A DNA stretch of 64,000 bases from Flagellimonas sp. S3867. Lineage in GTDB: Bacteria > Bacteroidota > Bacteroidia > Flavobacteriales > Flavobacteriaceae. Numbering within the stretch: the first letter of the stretch is position 1; the number at the start of each line of letters is the position of its first letter. The position numbers and the translations under genes are program-made. Shown here piece after piece: positions 7,929 to 17,632 of this stretch. Below the pieces are notes generated by a model that saw nothing but the letters and a program-made list of their open reading frames with translations, was not told the origin of the DNA and ran no database searches. Location of the stretch: assembly GCF_014698935.1 (NCBI RefSeq), contig NZ_JACVMN010000002.1, positions 124,001 through 188,000 on the forward strand. Reading direction: 5' to 3'.

Positions 7929-9461
7929 ATGAGCACCACCAAAAAAGCTTCCGCAGCACTTATTTCCGTTTTCCATAAAGACGGATTGGAACCCATCGTT
8001 AAAAAATTGGATGAACTTGGCGTAACCTTGTACTCCACAGGTGGAACCGAGAAATTTATCCGTGATTTGGGAATCAATGTTGTTCCAGTTGAAGATGTTA
8101 CCAGTTATCCTTCCATTTTGGGTGGACGCGTAAAAACCCTTCATCCGAAAGTCTTTGGGGGAATCCTTAATCGTCAAGACAACGAAAGTGATGTAGCCCA
8201 AATGGAAGAATTTGAAATCCCACAATTGGACATTGTAATTGTTGATCTCTATCCCTTTGAAAAAACAGTGGCAAGTGGTGCCTCTGAGCAAGATATAATT
8301 GAAAAAATAGATATTGGTGGCATTTCTTTGATTCGAGCAGCCGCTAAAAACTACAAAGACGTGCTTTGTGTTTCATCAATGGAAGACTACGAAGACTTTC
8401 TAAATGCGATTTCCGAAGGAAATGGCACCACAACTCTTGAAGACCGCAAACGCTTTGCTTCAAAGGCCTTCAACATTTCTTCCCATTATGACACTGCTAT
8501 CTTTAACTATTTCAATCAAAATCATGATGAGGCAGTATTGAAGATAAGCGAACAAAATGGACAAGTGCTTCGCTATGGAGAAAACCCACATCAAAAAGGG
8601 TTTTTCTTTGGAGATTTTGAAGCCATGTTCAACAAGTTGCACGGCAAGGAGCTTTCATACAACAACCTTTTGGACGTTGATGCTGCCGTAAACCTGATGG
8701 GCGAATTTAAAAATGATGCCCCAACTTTTGCCATCCTAAAACACAACAACGCTTGCGGATTGGCAACAAGAAGCACCATCAAACAGGCTTATGTAGATGC
8801 CCTGGCCGGCGATCCTGTTTCAGCTTTTGGAGGAATATTGATCTCCAATGTTGGAATTGATGCCCCAACGGCTGAGGAAATCCACAAATTGTTTTGCGAA
8901 GTGGTCATTGCCCCATCCTATTCCGATGAAGCTTTGGAAATATTAAAAGGCAAAAAGAACCGAATCATTCTGATTCAAAATGAGGTTGCATTACCAGAGA
9001 CTTTGGTGAGAACATGTTTGAATGGTGTTTTGGTTCAGGATAAAGATTTTAAAACGGATACTGCTGAAGCATTGCAATCGGTAACAGATAAAAAACCCTC
9101 TTCAGAAGAAATTGAAGATTTGATTTTTGCTTCCAAATTGTGCAAACACACCAAGAGTAACACCATTGTTTTGGCCAAGAACAAACAACTTTGTGCTAGT
9201 GGAACAGGGCAAACTTCAAGAGTAGATGCTTTGAATCAAGCAATTCATAAAGCAAATTCCTTCAATTTTGAGTTGGAAGGTGCCGTTATGGCCAGTGATG
9301 CCTTCTTCCCATTCCCTGATTGTGTAGAGATTGCAGACAATGCAGGAATCAAAAGTGTAATCCAACCAGGAGGCTCTATCAAGGATCAATTGAGCATTGA
9401 TTATTGCAACGAAAATGGATTGGCCATGGTAATGACCGGGACTCGGCATTTTAAGCATTAA
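7929..9461 (+). CDS. purH: bifunctional AICAR formyltransferase/IMP cyclohydrolase
   Basis: 510 residues, normal length. The N-terminal ~190 residues are the MGS-like IMP cyclohydrolase (STGGT and KTLHPKVFGGIL motifs). The remainder is AICAR transformylase with the catalytic KHNNACG (K271, H272). It carries out the last two steps of de novo IMP synthesis in the cytosol: formyl transfer from 10-formyl-THF to AICAR, then ring closure. It is followed 55 bp later by mreB, a gene order seen in many Flavobacteriia. Confidence 0.97.
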   Translation: MSTTKKASAALISVFHKDGLEPIVKKLDELGVTLYSTGGTEKFIRDLGINVVPVEDVTSYPSILGGRVKTLHPKVFGGILNRQDNESDVAQMEEFEIPQLDIVIVDLYPFEKTVASGASEQDIIEKIDIGGISLIRAAAKNYKDVLCVSSMEDYEDFLNAISEGNGTTTLEDRKRFASKAFNISSHYDTAIFNYFNQNHDEAVLKISEQNGQVLRYGENPHQKGFFFGDFEAMFNKLHGKELSYNNLLDVDAAVNLMGEFKNDAPTFAILKHNNACGLATRSTIKQAYVDALAGDPVSAFGGILISNVGIDAPTAEEIHKLFCEVVIAPSYSDEALEILKGKKNRIILIQNEVALPETLVRTCLNGVLVQDKDFKTDTAEALQSVTDKKPSSEEIEDLIFASKLCKHTKSNTIVLAKNKQLCASGTGQTSRVDALNQAIHKANSFNFELEGAVMASDAFFPFPDCVEIADNAGIKSVIQPGGSIKDQLSIDYCNENGLAMVMTGTRHFKH

Positions 9462-9516
9462 TTTTAGTACATTAGCCGATAAAATTTACCGTTAATCCGA
9501 AAAACCGAAGCTTTTT

Positions 9517-10545
9517 ATGGGATTTTTTGATTTCATGACCGAGGAGATTGCCATTGACCTTGGTACTGCGAACACCCTGATCATTCATTTAGACAAAGTT
9601 GTAGTTGACAGCCCATCCATTGTGGCCCGAGATAGAATCTCTGGGAAAATTATTGCAGTGGGAAGGGAAGCCAACATGATGCAGGGAAAGACCCATGAGA
9701 ACATCAAGACTATCCGACCTTTGAAGGATGGGGTAATTGCCGACTTTGATGCCTCTGAAAAGATGATCAATATGTTCATCAAGAATATTCCTGCATTAAA
9801 GAAAAAATGGTTTCCTCCAGCTTTGCGAATGGTCATTTGTATACCTTCAGGAATTACCGAAGTGGAAATGCGAGCCGTTCGCGAATCTGCGGAAAGGGTA
9901 AACGGGAAAGAAGTGTATTTGATTCATGAGCCAATGGCCGCGGCAATTGGTATTGGACTGGATATTATGCAGCCCAAAGGAAACATGATTGTTGATATAG
10001 GAGGTGGAACAACAGAGATTGCGGTAATTGCCTTGGGTGGAATTGTATGTGACAAATCAGTGAAGATTGCAGGTGATGTATTTACAAACGACATCATTTA
10101 TTACATGCGTACACAGCACAACCTTTATGTTGGAGAAAGTACAGCAGAGGCCATAAAGATTGAAATAGGTTCTGCTACAGAGGATTTGAAATCCCCTCCA
10201 GATGATAAATCAATCCAAGGACGAGATCTTTTAACAGGAAAACCAAAACAGGTTCAAGTTTCGTATCGTGAGATTGCCAAGGCATTGGATAAAAGTATTT
10301 TGAGGGTTGAGGATGCCGTTATGGAGACCTTATCACAAACTCCACCAGAGCTGGCGGCTGATATTTACAATACCGGAATTTATCTTGCCGGTGGTGGATC
10401 TATGTTGCGGGGATTGGACAGAAGACTCTCCCAAAAAACAGATTTACCGGTCTATATTGCCGAAGATCCTTTGAGGGCAGTTGTTCGTGGTACGGGTATC
10501 GCGCTTAAGAATTTGGAGCGATATAAAAGTATATTGATAAAGTAA
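9517..10545 (+). CDS. mreB: rod shape-determining protein MreB
   Basis: 342 residues, actin-like ATPase. Phosphate-1 motif DLGTANT lies near residues 14-20, phosphate-2 in DIGGGTTEIAV near 165, and the adenosine motif in AGGGSMLRGL near 290. It polymerises under the inner membrane and guides the elongasome (MreCD, PBP2, RodA), all encoded directly downstream. The hydrophobic N-terminus MGFFDFM fits membrane attachment. Confidence 0.97.
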   Translation: MGFFDFMTEEIAIDLGTANTLIIHLDKVVVDSPSIVARDRISGKIIAVGREANMMQGKTHENIKTIRPLKDGVIADFDASEKMINMFIKNIPALKKKWFPPALRMVICIPSGITEVEMRAVRESAERVNGKEVYLIHEPMAAAIGIGLDIMQPKGNMIVDIGGGTTEIAVIALGGIVCDKSVKIAGDVFTNDIIYYMRTQHNLYVGESTAEAIKIEIGSATEDLKSPPDDKSIQGRDLLTGKPKQVQVSYREIAKALDKSILRVEDAVMETLSQTPPELAADIYNTGIYLAGGGSMLRGLDRRLSQKTDLPVYIAEDPLRAVVRGTGIALKNLERYKSILIK

Positions 10546-10611
10546 TTCGGTTACCGAAACCGTTTTGGGGGCCATTTGAAAGTTTGCGGACTTTCCTAAT
10601 GATACGATTGC

Positions 10612-11427
10612 ATGCAGCGCATCATCAATTTTATTCTAAGTTATAGAAATGCTTTTCTCTATGGCTTTCTTATGGTTATTTCTTTGAGTTTGACCGTTCG
10701 CTCCCACTCCTACCATCAATCCAAGTTTTTTAACTCTTCCAAATGGTTGACGGGTAATGTTTATGGTATTGCTGCTAATATCTCATCGTATTTTGGATTA
10801 AGGGAGGAAAACGAACGACTGGTTCAGGAAAATGAACGATTACGCAAGCTGTTGTTTAATCCGGAACAGGAAATCGCCCAGCCAGTCGACACAACTTCAA
10901 TCAATTTTGATGTGATCAATGCCAATCTGATAAAAAACAGCTTCGCCTCTCCAAGAAATTACCTTACCATTGACAAGGGCAGAAATCAAGGAGTCACACA
11001 AGACATGGGTGTGATCACCACACGAGGGATTCTGGGTATAGTGGAAAATGTTTCCTCAAACTTTGCCACAGTCCAAAGTGTTTTAAATACCAAATCAAGC
11101 ATAAACGCCAAAATCAAAAACTCTGAACATTTTGGTTCTCTCGAATGGGATGCTGAAGATTACTCGGTAGCACAACTCAAAGACATTCCCAGATTGGTGC
11201 CGCTTGTTGTTGGAGACACTATTATCACAGGAGGCATGTCCAGTATTTTCCCTGAGGGAATTCCAATTGGCGTAATTAAAAAATATGACCTCAACACCTC
11301 TAAAAGCTTGTACAATATTGATGTGGCACTGTTCAACGATATGGCCAACATCAAGAATGTCTATTTGATCAAGGATAAAAACAGGGAAGAAATTCAAGAA
11401 CTTGAAGCACTGACCGAGGATGAATAA
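10612..11427 (+). CDS. mreC: rod shape-determining protein MreC
   Basis: 271 residues: one N-terminal transmembrane helix (about 10-28), a coiled coil rich in E/N/R/L (about 60-85, LREENERLVQENERL), then the periplasmic beta-domain with the typical TIDKGRNQGV segment. It links MreB to PBP2 on the periplasmic side. Its 3' end overlaps mreD by 8 bp, indicating translational coupling. Confidence 0.95.
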   Translation: MQRIINFILSYRNAFLYGFLMVISLSLTVRSHSYHQSKFFNSSKWLTGNVYGIAANISSYFGLREENERLVQENERLRKLLFNPEQEIAQPVDTTSINFDVINANLIKNSFASPRNYLTIDKGRNQGVTQDMGVITTRGILGIVENVSSNFATVQSVLNTKSSINAKIKNSEHFGSLEWDAEDYSVAQLKDIPRLVPLVVGDTIITGGMSSIFPEGIPIGVIKKYDLNTSKSLYNIDVALFNDMANIKNVYLIKDKNREEIQELEALTEDE

Positions 11428-11926
11428 CACAATTTTCTTAAATACGCTTCGCTTTACCTTGCTTGTGCTCACCCAAGTGCTTATTTTCAATACTTTGAAT
11501 TTTATGGGTTTTATCAATCCATTGGTCTATGTAATTTTCTTTTATTGGTATCCACTAAAAAGCAATAGGGCATTTTTTATGGTAACCTCCTTTTTTTTGG
11601 GATTTATAATCGACCTTTTTTCCGATACCCTTGCACTACATTCCATTGCCGCGTTAACAGTTGCATATGCAAGACCGGTAATCATGCGGTTTTGTTTTGG
11701 AGTTAATTATGAATTTCAAAATTTCAGTTTTAAGAATACGACCAAAGTACAACGGATTACCTTTTTGGCGCTTTTGATCTTAGTTCATCAAATCGTTTTC
11801 TTTTCATTGGAAATTTTAAGTATCTCACACATCCTGTTAATTTTGAAAAAGGTTTTTGCTACGGGAATAGTAACTTTGATACTATGCACGCTTTTTAGTT
11901 CACTTTTTAGTCCAAAGAGCGAATAA
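11420..11926 (+). CDS. mreD: rod shape-determining protein MreD
   Basis: 168 residues with five predicted membrane helices and almost no soluble parts, the usual form of MreD in Bacteroidota. Its position between mreC (8-bp overlap) and the PBP2 gene settles the identity, since MreD sequences are weakly conserved. It is an inner-membrane partner of MreC in the elongasome. Confidence 0.92.
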   Translation: MNNTIFLNTLRFTLLVLTQVLIFNTLNFMGFINPLVYVIFFYWYPLKSNRAFFMVTSFFLGFIIDLFSDTLALHSIAALTVAYARPVIMRFCFGVNYEFQNFSFKNTTKVQRITFLALLILVHQIVFFSLEILSISHILLILKKVFATGIVTLILCTLFSSLFSPKSE

Positions 11927-11983
11927 AAAAGCTGTTGTTTCGTTGAAATACATATGACTCGAATGCGCAAAATATAATTGTCC

Positions 11984-13852
11984 ATGAAAAAACTGCTGTT
12001 ATCCTCCATTGTTGTCATCATCGGATTCACTTTTATAGGGAGACTTTCCTATTTGCAGCTTTTTCGATTTTCGCCCGATCAGGTGTTGGATGATCCGGCC
12101 ATTAAAAAGATTTACGACTATCCTGAACGCGGTTATATCTATGACAGAAATGGAGAGCTTATGGTGGGTAATCAGCCGGCTTATGATGTCATGGTCATTC
12201 CACGAGAAGTAAAGCCTCTGGATACCATAGAATTCTGCAACCTTTTAAAGATTGACAAGGAACACTTCATCAACAAAATGAGAAAAGCACGGGTGTACTC
12301 CCCCAGATTACCTTCGGTTTTGGTGCCACAGTTATCTAAAGAGGACTATGCCAGACTTCAAGAAAAAATGAGACATTTTGAGGGCTTTTATATCCAAAAA
12401 AGGTCATTACGATATTACACCACCAACAGTTCAGCCAACGTGTTAGGTTACATTAGCGAGGTGAACGAACGGGATTTGAAAAACAACCCTTATTACGTTG
12501 CAGGTGAACTAAAAGGTCGCACAGGAATTGAAAAACAATATGAAGATATCTTGCGCGGTAGGAAAGGAGTGAAGCATATTCAAAAAGATAGGTTTAATAG
12601 AGATATTGGGCCCTATAAAGAAGGGAAATTGGATACCCTTCCAGAGCAAGGAAGGGAAATCCATATTACATTGGATAAAGCCCTACAAGAATATGGCGAA
12701 AGGTTAATGCATGGTAAAAGAGGTGGTATTGTTGCCATTGAACCCAAATCGGGGGAGATACTCACTATGATATCGGGCCCTACCTATGACCCAGCACTTT
12801 TGGTTGGCAGGGAACGTTCCAAAAACTATAGCAAACTGCATTACGATACAATTTCGAAGCCTACTTGGGACCGTTCCATATTGGCAGAACCTTCCCCGGG
12901 ATCACCTTTTAAAACCTTGAATGCCCTAGTCGCTCTTCAAGAAGGGGTAATTGACCAAAAAACAAAGTTTAGATGTTATAATGGCTTCTATGTGGGCAAT
13001 CAGAAAAAAGGATGCCATTGTGGAGGTGGGGTACGCGATATGAATTCGGGAATATTTCAATCCTGTAACGCCTATTTCGCTGGAACCTTTAGAAAAATAT
13101 TTGAAAAATACCCCACAACCGATGAAGGTATGGATATGTGGGAAAGGCATATGAAAAGTTTTGGCCTTGGACGGTATTTAGGAACAGATATCCCTACGGG
13201 AAGACCTGGAAGAATTCCTGGAAAAGCTTTTTACGATAAATGGTATGGTGACGGAAGTTGGGCTTCTTCAACCATTATTTCAAACGCCATTGGTCAGGGT
13301 GAAGTTGCCGCAACGCCATTACAATTGGCCAATATGGCCACTGCCATAGGTAATCGAGGCTACTATTATACACCTCATATCCTTAAGACTGTTGGTAATA
13401 TGGGTGCCATTGACCCAAAATATACCGAACCCCATTACACAACCATAGATCGTGAGTATTTTGAGCCTGTAATCCAAGGGATGGCCAATGTATATAAATA
13501 CGGAACGGCCCGTTGGGTGCAAATTCCCGGGATTGAAATTGCCGGAAAAACCGGTACTGTAGAAAATTTCATCCGAGTAAAAGGAGAGCGTATGCAATTA
13601 ACAGACCATTCCGTTTTTGTGGCATTCGCGCCTGTGGATAATCCTAAAATTGCCTTGGCAGTTTATATTGAAAACGGGTATTACGGCTCACGCTACGCAG
13701 GTCACATTGCCTCGCTATTGATTGAAAAATATATAAAAGGAGAAATCACCAGAAAAGATTTGGAAAAGCGCATGCTCGAAAAGACCTTGGAACATGAATA
13801 TGCCAAACCATACAGTGGTGAACCTTTCAAGATAAACGAGTATGTCTGGTAG
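11984..13852 (+). CDS. mrdA: penicillin-binding protein 2, elongation transpeptidase
   Basis: 622 residues. N-terminal membrane anchor (about 4-25), PBP dimerisation domain (about 50-200) and transpeptidase domain with S307-P-F-K310 (catalytic Ser), S360-C-N and K522-T-G-T. It cross-links peptidoglycan during elongation. The ATG at 11984 is chosen; a TTG two codons upstream (11978) is in frame but less likely. The 3' end overlaps rodA by 11 bp. An insert with C331, C344 and C346 near the SxN motif is notable for a periplasmic domain. Confidence 0.96.
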   Translation: MKKLLLSSIVVIIGFTFIGRLSYLQLFRFSPDQVLDDPAIKKIYDYPERGYIYDRNGELMVGNQPAYDVMVIPREVKPLDTIEFCNLLKIDKEHFINKMRKARVYSPRLPSVLVPQLSKEDYARLQEKMRHFEGFYIQKRSLRYYTTNSSANVLGYISEVNERDLKNNPYYVAGELKGRTGIEKQYEDILRGRKGVKHIQKDRFNRDIGPYKEGKLDTLPEQGREIHITLDKALQEYGERLMHGKRGGIVAIEPKSGEILTMISGPTYDPALLVGRERSKNYSKLHYDTISKPTWDRSILAEPSPGSPFKTLNALVALQEGVIDQKTKFRCYNGFYVGNQKKGCHCGGGVRDMNSGIFQSCNAYFAGTFRKIFEKYPTTDEGMDMWERHMKSFGLGRYLGTDIPTGRPGRIPGKAFYDKWYGDGSWASSTIISNAIGQGEVAATPLQLANMATAIGNRGYYYTPHILKTVGNMGAIDPKYTEPHYTTIDREYFEPVIQGMANVYKYGTARWVQIPGIEIAGKTGTVENFIRVKGERMQLTDHSVFVAFAPVDNPKIALAVYIENGYYGSRYAGHIASLLIEKYIKGEITRKDLEKRMLEKTLEHEYAKPYSGEPFKINEYVW

Positions 13853-15125
13853 AGGGCTTTTTGGCAGAATTGACTGGTTTACTGTTTTTATCTATGTCTT
13901 TTTGGTTTTAATAGGGTGGGTAAACATCTACTCCACTACAATGACCGATACAAGCGCCTCTATTTTTGATTTCTCTACCCTTTATGGCAAACAACTTTTT
14001 TTTATTGGATTGGCACTGGTCGGGATTGTATTGGTTCTTTTTATCGAAACCAATTTTTTTGAACGTTTTGCCTCCATTTTTTATATCATAGCCATGCTTT
14101 TGTTGGTCGGGTTATTTGCTTTTGGAAAGACCATAGCCGGCGCAACCTCGTGGTACGATTTGGGCTTTTTTAACCTACAGCCATCGGAATTGGCCAAAGT
14201 TGCAACAGCGCTCGCATTGGCCAAATATCTGAGTGATATTCAAACAGATATTAAAACCCGTAAACATCAATTTTATGCATTGGTAATCATATTATTGCCG
14301 GCCTTGTTGATTTTGCCACAACCAGACCCGGGGAGTTCCTTAATCTATTTTTCTCTGTTTTTTGTATTGTTTAGAGAGGGTTTTCCACTCTATTATCTTG
14401 GTGTTCTAATAATTGCAGTAGTACTTTTTGCCACAACATTGATGTTCGGCACTGTTTGGGTGGGGATTGGTCTAGGAATTTTAACGGTTTTGATTTTTAC
14501 TTTCAAAAGAGCCACAACAAAGATTCCGATTTTTCCATTTAGCTTGGTTCTCATTGTTTCAATATTGTTTTCCCTTTCCGTTAGGTTTGTTTTTGATAAC
14601 GTTTTTGAGCAACGCCATCGAGACCGTTTTGCGCTTTGGTTGAGTTTGGAAAAAGACGAGGGCAAACTGGAGGAAATCAGAAAAACCATCGGATATAACA
14701 CCTATCAATCTGAAAAAGCTATTGAGTCGGGTGGATTTTTTGGAAAAGGTTTTTTGGAGGGCACCCGTACCAAAGGTGACTTTGTACCCGAACAACATAC
14801 GGATTACATTTTTAGTTCAGTAGGAGAGGAATGGGGGTTCGCTGGGACAACGGCCGTTATCCTATTATTTTCGTTTCTTTTTTTACGGCTGATTTACATC
14901 GCGGAACGACAAAAAAGTGATTTTAGTAGAATGTATGGCTATGGGGTTATCTCCATTTTGTTTATACATTACTTTGTAAACATTGGAATGGTAATTGGAC
15001 TACTGCCTACAATTGGAATTCCACTACCCTTTTTCAGTTATGGGGGTTCAGGGCTTATTTTCTTTACGATGCTCCTTTTTATATTCTTGAAATTGGATTC
15101 AAACCGACTTAAAGACGGTATTTAA
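13842..15125 (+). CDS. rodA: rod shape-determining glycosyltransferase RodA
   Basis: 427 residues with about ten membrane helices of the SEDS family. Recognisable blocks are QPSELAK, QPDPGSSLIY and the C-terminal GIPLPFFSYGGSGL. It polymerises glycan strands from lipid II with PBP2, whose gene overlaps it by 11 bp. Its stop overlaps the stop of the convergent nuclease gene by 4 bp, so the two transcripts must overlap at the ends. Confidence 0.96.
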   Translation: MSGRGLFGRIDWFTVFIYVFLVLIGWVNIYSTTMTDTSASIFDFSTLYGKQLFFIGLALVGIVLVLFIETNFFERFASIFYIIAMLLLVGLFAFGKTIAGATSWYDLGFFNLQPSELAKVATALALAKYLSDIQTDIKTRKHQFYALVIILLPALLILPQPDPGSSLIYFSLFFVLFREGFPLYYLGVLIIAVVLFATTLMFGTVWVGIGLGILTVLIFTFKRATTKIPIFPFSLVLIVSILFSLSVRFVFDNVFEQRHRDRFALWLSLEKDEGKLEEIRKTIGYNTYQSEKAIESGGFFGKGFLEGTRTKGDFVPEQHTDYIFSSVGEEWGFAGTTAVILLFSFLFLRLIYIAERQKSDFSRMYGYGVISILFIHYFVNIGMVIGLLPTIGIPLPFFSYGGSGLIFFTMLLFIFLKLDSNRLKDGI

Positions 15126-15922
15126 AACTTCCACCCGGAAGCATTGACCCTAGCCTCAACCTTTTCTTGCCAAGAATCGGACTGATTCTCAAAAAAATCA
15201 ATGGAGGTAGTTTTTTCCAATGCGTCAATGGAAACCAAAAAACTCTTGAGAGCAGCTGGACTTTCGTTATTCGGAATCAAAAAACATAGTGCTTTAATCG
15301 ACTTCCCTTCCTGTCTAAACACAATTTTGTAAAACGCATTTGGAACATCTACATCTTCCTCGCCAATTTCTTTCAATCCGTTTTCTAAAACCCCTCCTGT
15401 GATAACAGTGAGGTCTCCATATTTTTTGCACCAAGAGCGAACTTGTTGTTCCAATCTGTTCCAAACTCCGGCATTAAACTCCCTGTCTTGTGGACTTATA
15501 TTACTGGTGTAAAAAGTTTCGTTATAGGCTTGTTCAGAGAAACGTCTATCACCGGCCGGGCAGAGATGCCCCCTATCATAACCTGAACCTTTGTAATTTC
15601 TCCAGTCGGCTGATTTAGTCCTTACTTTGGGGTCTTCGATAAAATAGGGGCGTCTTCTATCATCATAGGTCAAATGTGTTCTTCTTAACTGATATGCTAC
15701 CCACTCTGCTTGCTCGTGAGGTTCGCTGTATGACAACGTGTAGTGTTGATGCGTAATCACATCACCTGCTGTGGAACTTGGCAAAAAATCTATGTTCAAA
15801 GGTGTCGGAACTTCACCAATCTCAGGTTTGGAATAAGTATCTGGTGTATAAAAGTTCTCAAATACCCAAAAACCTATCACGCAAATAATAAAGAGCAAGG
15901 TGTAGATGGTTTTATTTTTCAT
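15122..15922 (-). CDS. DNA/RNA non-specific endonuclease, membrane-anchored or secreted
   Basis: 266 residues. A hydrophobic N-terminal segment (about 5-22, VIGFWVF) is a signal anchor. The rest is the beta-beta-alpha-Me nuclease of the NUC1/NucA family with D-R-G-H-L (catalytic H119) and the metal-binding N in NISPQDREFN. It probably degrades nucleic acid in the periplasm or outside, for nutrient recovery. It is a single gene between rodA and the helicase, convergent with rodA. Confidence 0.9.
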   Translation of the reverse strand: MKNKTIYTLLFIICVIGFWVFENFYTPDTYSKPEIGEVPTPLNIDFLPSSTAGDVITHQHYTLSYSEPHEQAEWVAYQLRRTHLTYDDRRRPYFIEDPKVRTKSADWRNYKGSGYDRGHLCPAGDRRFSEQAYNETFYTSNISPQDREFNAGVWNRLEQQVRSWCKKYGDLTVITGGVLENGLKEIGEEDVDVPNAFYKIVFRQEGKSIKALCFLIPNNESPAALKSFLVSIDALEKTTSIDFFENQSDSWQEKVEARVNASGWKF

Positions 15923-16303
15923 TCAGTTGACTACAGCATGTTTTTTCAAGTTTAGGAAATAAAACCCAAATAGAAAATATATCGTATTGAATCATATATT
16001 CCTATTAGGCTTAAAAGCTAAATATCGTTGACAGCCTTTGATGTTTAAATACCATGCAAAAACAGGTTTATACGAGATATATGTCAACGGACGGAAAGAA
16101 GTTCATAAAATTTACTGCCGTTTAAAATTAACATTGTCAAGAATAATCTAGAGTAAAACTAATACAAACACCCCGCATGATTAACTGCCAACACATTTCT
16201 TAAATGAAAACCCTTGTATTCAACTACCTTTGGCTCATATTAAAAACAGCGTAGTTTTTCAATTCCATTTACCCACGAACCGCTGTAATCCATTGAAAGC
16301 AAT
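15923..16303. other. 381-bp intergenic region, long leader of the helicase gene
   Basis: No convincing gene is present. An 8-bp inverted repeat, CGTTGACA (16026-16033) and TGTCAACG (16082-16089), could close a long stem. A 23-codon frame (16054-16125) lies partly inside it but has no support. Leaders of cold-induced DEAD-box helicases are often long and structured, so this may be a 5' UTR; that is inference. Confidence 0.4.
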
Positions 16304-17572
16304 ATGACATTCCAAGATTTAAAATTGATTCCTTCAATACTCAAAGCTTTGAGGGATGAAAACTATACAGAGCCCACATCCATTCAGGCAAAATCGATTC
16401 CATTGGTTTTAAATAGAGAAGATGTATTGGGCAGCGCGCAGACGGGTACGGGAAAAACTGCAGCTTTTGCCATTCCCATCATTCAACATTTAGCGAAAGA
16501 TCAGCAAAATCAAAATGGTAAACGAAGGATTTCAACCCTGGTGATTACCCCAACACGCGAACTTGCCATACAAATTGGGGAAAGCTTTACTGCCTATGGC
16601 AAATACACTACAATCACAAATACCGTGATTTTTGGAGGTGTAAATCAAAGGTCTCAAACAAATGTATTGAGACAAGGCGTAGATGTTTTAATTGCCACTC
16701 CTGGACGCTTATTGGATTTAATGAACCAAGGGTATATCTCTTTAAAAGATGTCAAATATTTTGTATTGGATGAAGCGGACCGTATGCTAGATATGGGGTT
16801 TATCCATGATATTAAGAAGATTTTAGCCAAATTACCCAAACAAAGACAGTCCTTATTTTTCTCGGCAACCATGCCCAAAAAGATTTTGGCCCTGTCACAA
16901 CAAATATTGATCAACCCAAAGAAGGTAGCTGTCAATCCGGTTTCTTCTACCGCAGAAACAATTCAGCAATTTTTATATACCACCAATAAACAGGACAAAG
17001 GCAAATTGCTTTTGCATATTCTAGAGAATCCAGAACTTGAGCAGGTATTGCTTTTTTCCAGGACCAAGCATGGGGCTGATCGTATTGTACGCAATCTCCG
17101 AAAGAAAAAAATCGACTGTGCGGCCATACATGGTGACAAGTCTCAAAACCAAAGACAAAGAGCGTTAAAAGAATTTAAAGCCGATAACATAAGAGTATTG
17201 GTGGCTACAGATATTGCAGCGCGTGGTATAGACATCGACAAGCTTCGTTATGTAATTAATTATGACATCCCCAATGAACCTGAAACTTATGTGCATAGAA
17301 TTGGGCGTTGTGGCCGTGCCGGTGAAGATGGCACTTCTATTTCAATCTGCGAACCAGAGGAGAACGTGTACATAAGGGATATTGAAAAGCTCATTAAGCA
17401 AAAAATTCAAATAGTAAATGACAACCCATTTCCTCAGACCGACAAACCTATGAACACTGCCGAAAAGAAGGCTATGGAAAAGGAAAAACAAAGGCAAAAG
17501 CAGGAATTTTTTGCCAATCGCAATAAAAAAAGAGGTTCGCAAAACCCAGGTTTCCGGAGAAAGAAAAGATAA
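16304..17572 (+). CDS. DEAD-box RNA helicase, RhlE-like
   Basis: 422 residues. Motifs in order: Q motif near residue 25, Walker A A-Q-T-G-T-G-K-T near 47, PTRELA near 86, DEAD in VLDEADRMLDMG near 155, SAT near 187, and ARGIDID and HRIGRCGRAG in the C-terminal RecA domain. The tail after about 375 is short and basic (KKRGSQNPGFRRKKR), for RNA binding. It unwinds RNA duplexes in ribosome assembly, decay or cold adaptation. It is a single gene ending at a perfect palindromic terminator. Confidence 0.94.
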   Translation: MTFQDLKLIPSILKALRDENYTEPTSIQAKSIPLVLNREDVLGSAQTGTGKTAAFAIPIIQHLAKDQQNQNGKRRISTLVITPTRELAIQIGESFTAYGKYTTITNTVIFGGVNQRSQTNVLRQGVDVLIATPGRLLDLMNQGYISLKDVKYFVLDEADRMLDMGFIHDIKKILAKLPKQRQSLFFSATMPKKILALSQQILINPKKVAVNPVSSTAETIQQFLYTTNKQDKGKLLLHILENPELEQVLLFSRTKHGADRIVRNLRKKKIDCAAIHGDKSQNQRQRALKEFKADNIRVLVATDIAARGIDIDKLRYVINYDIPNEPETYVHRIGRCGRAGEDGTSISICEPEENVYIRDIEKLIKQKIQIVNDNPFPQTDKPMNTAEKKAMEKEKQRQKQEFFANRNKKRGSQNPGFRRKKR

Positions 17573-17580
17573 TCACTATA

Positions 17581-17610
17581 AAAAAACCGACTCAATTGAG
17601 TCGGTTTTTT
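17581..17610. terminator. bidirectional terminator (perfect palindrome)
   Basis: A 30-bp perfect palindrome with centre ACTCAATTGAGT, six A on the left and six T on the right, lies between convergent genes (helicase and S41 protease). It can end transcription in both directions. Confidence 0.9.
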
Positions 17611-17632
17611 AATTCTCTATAAGAAATATATT

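Noticed and set aside
16054..16125. 23-codon ORF in the helicase leader
   Set aside because: No start signal, no recognisable peptide, and easily explained by chance in an AT-rich gap; kept only as a note on the region.
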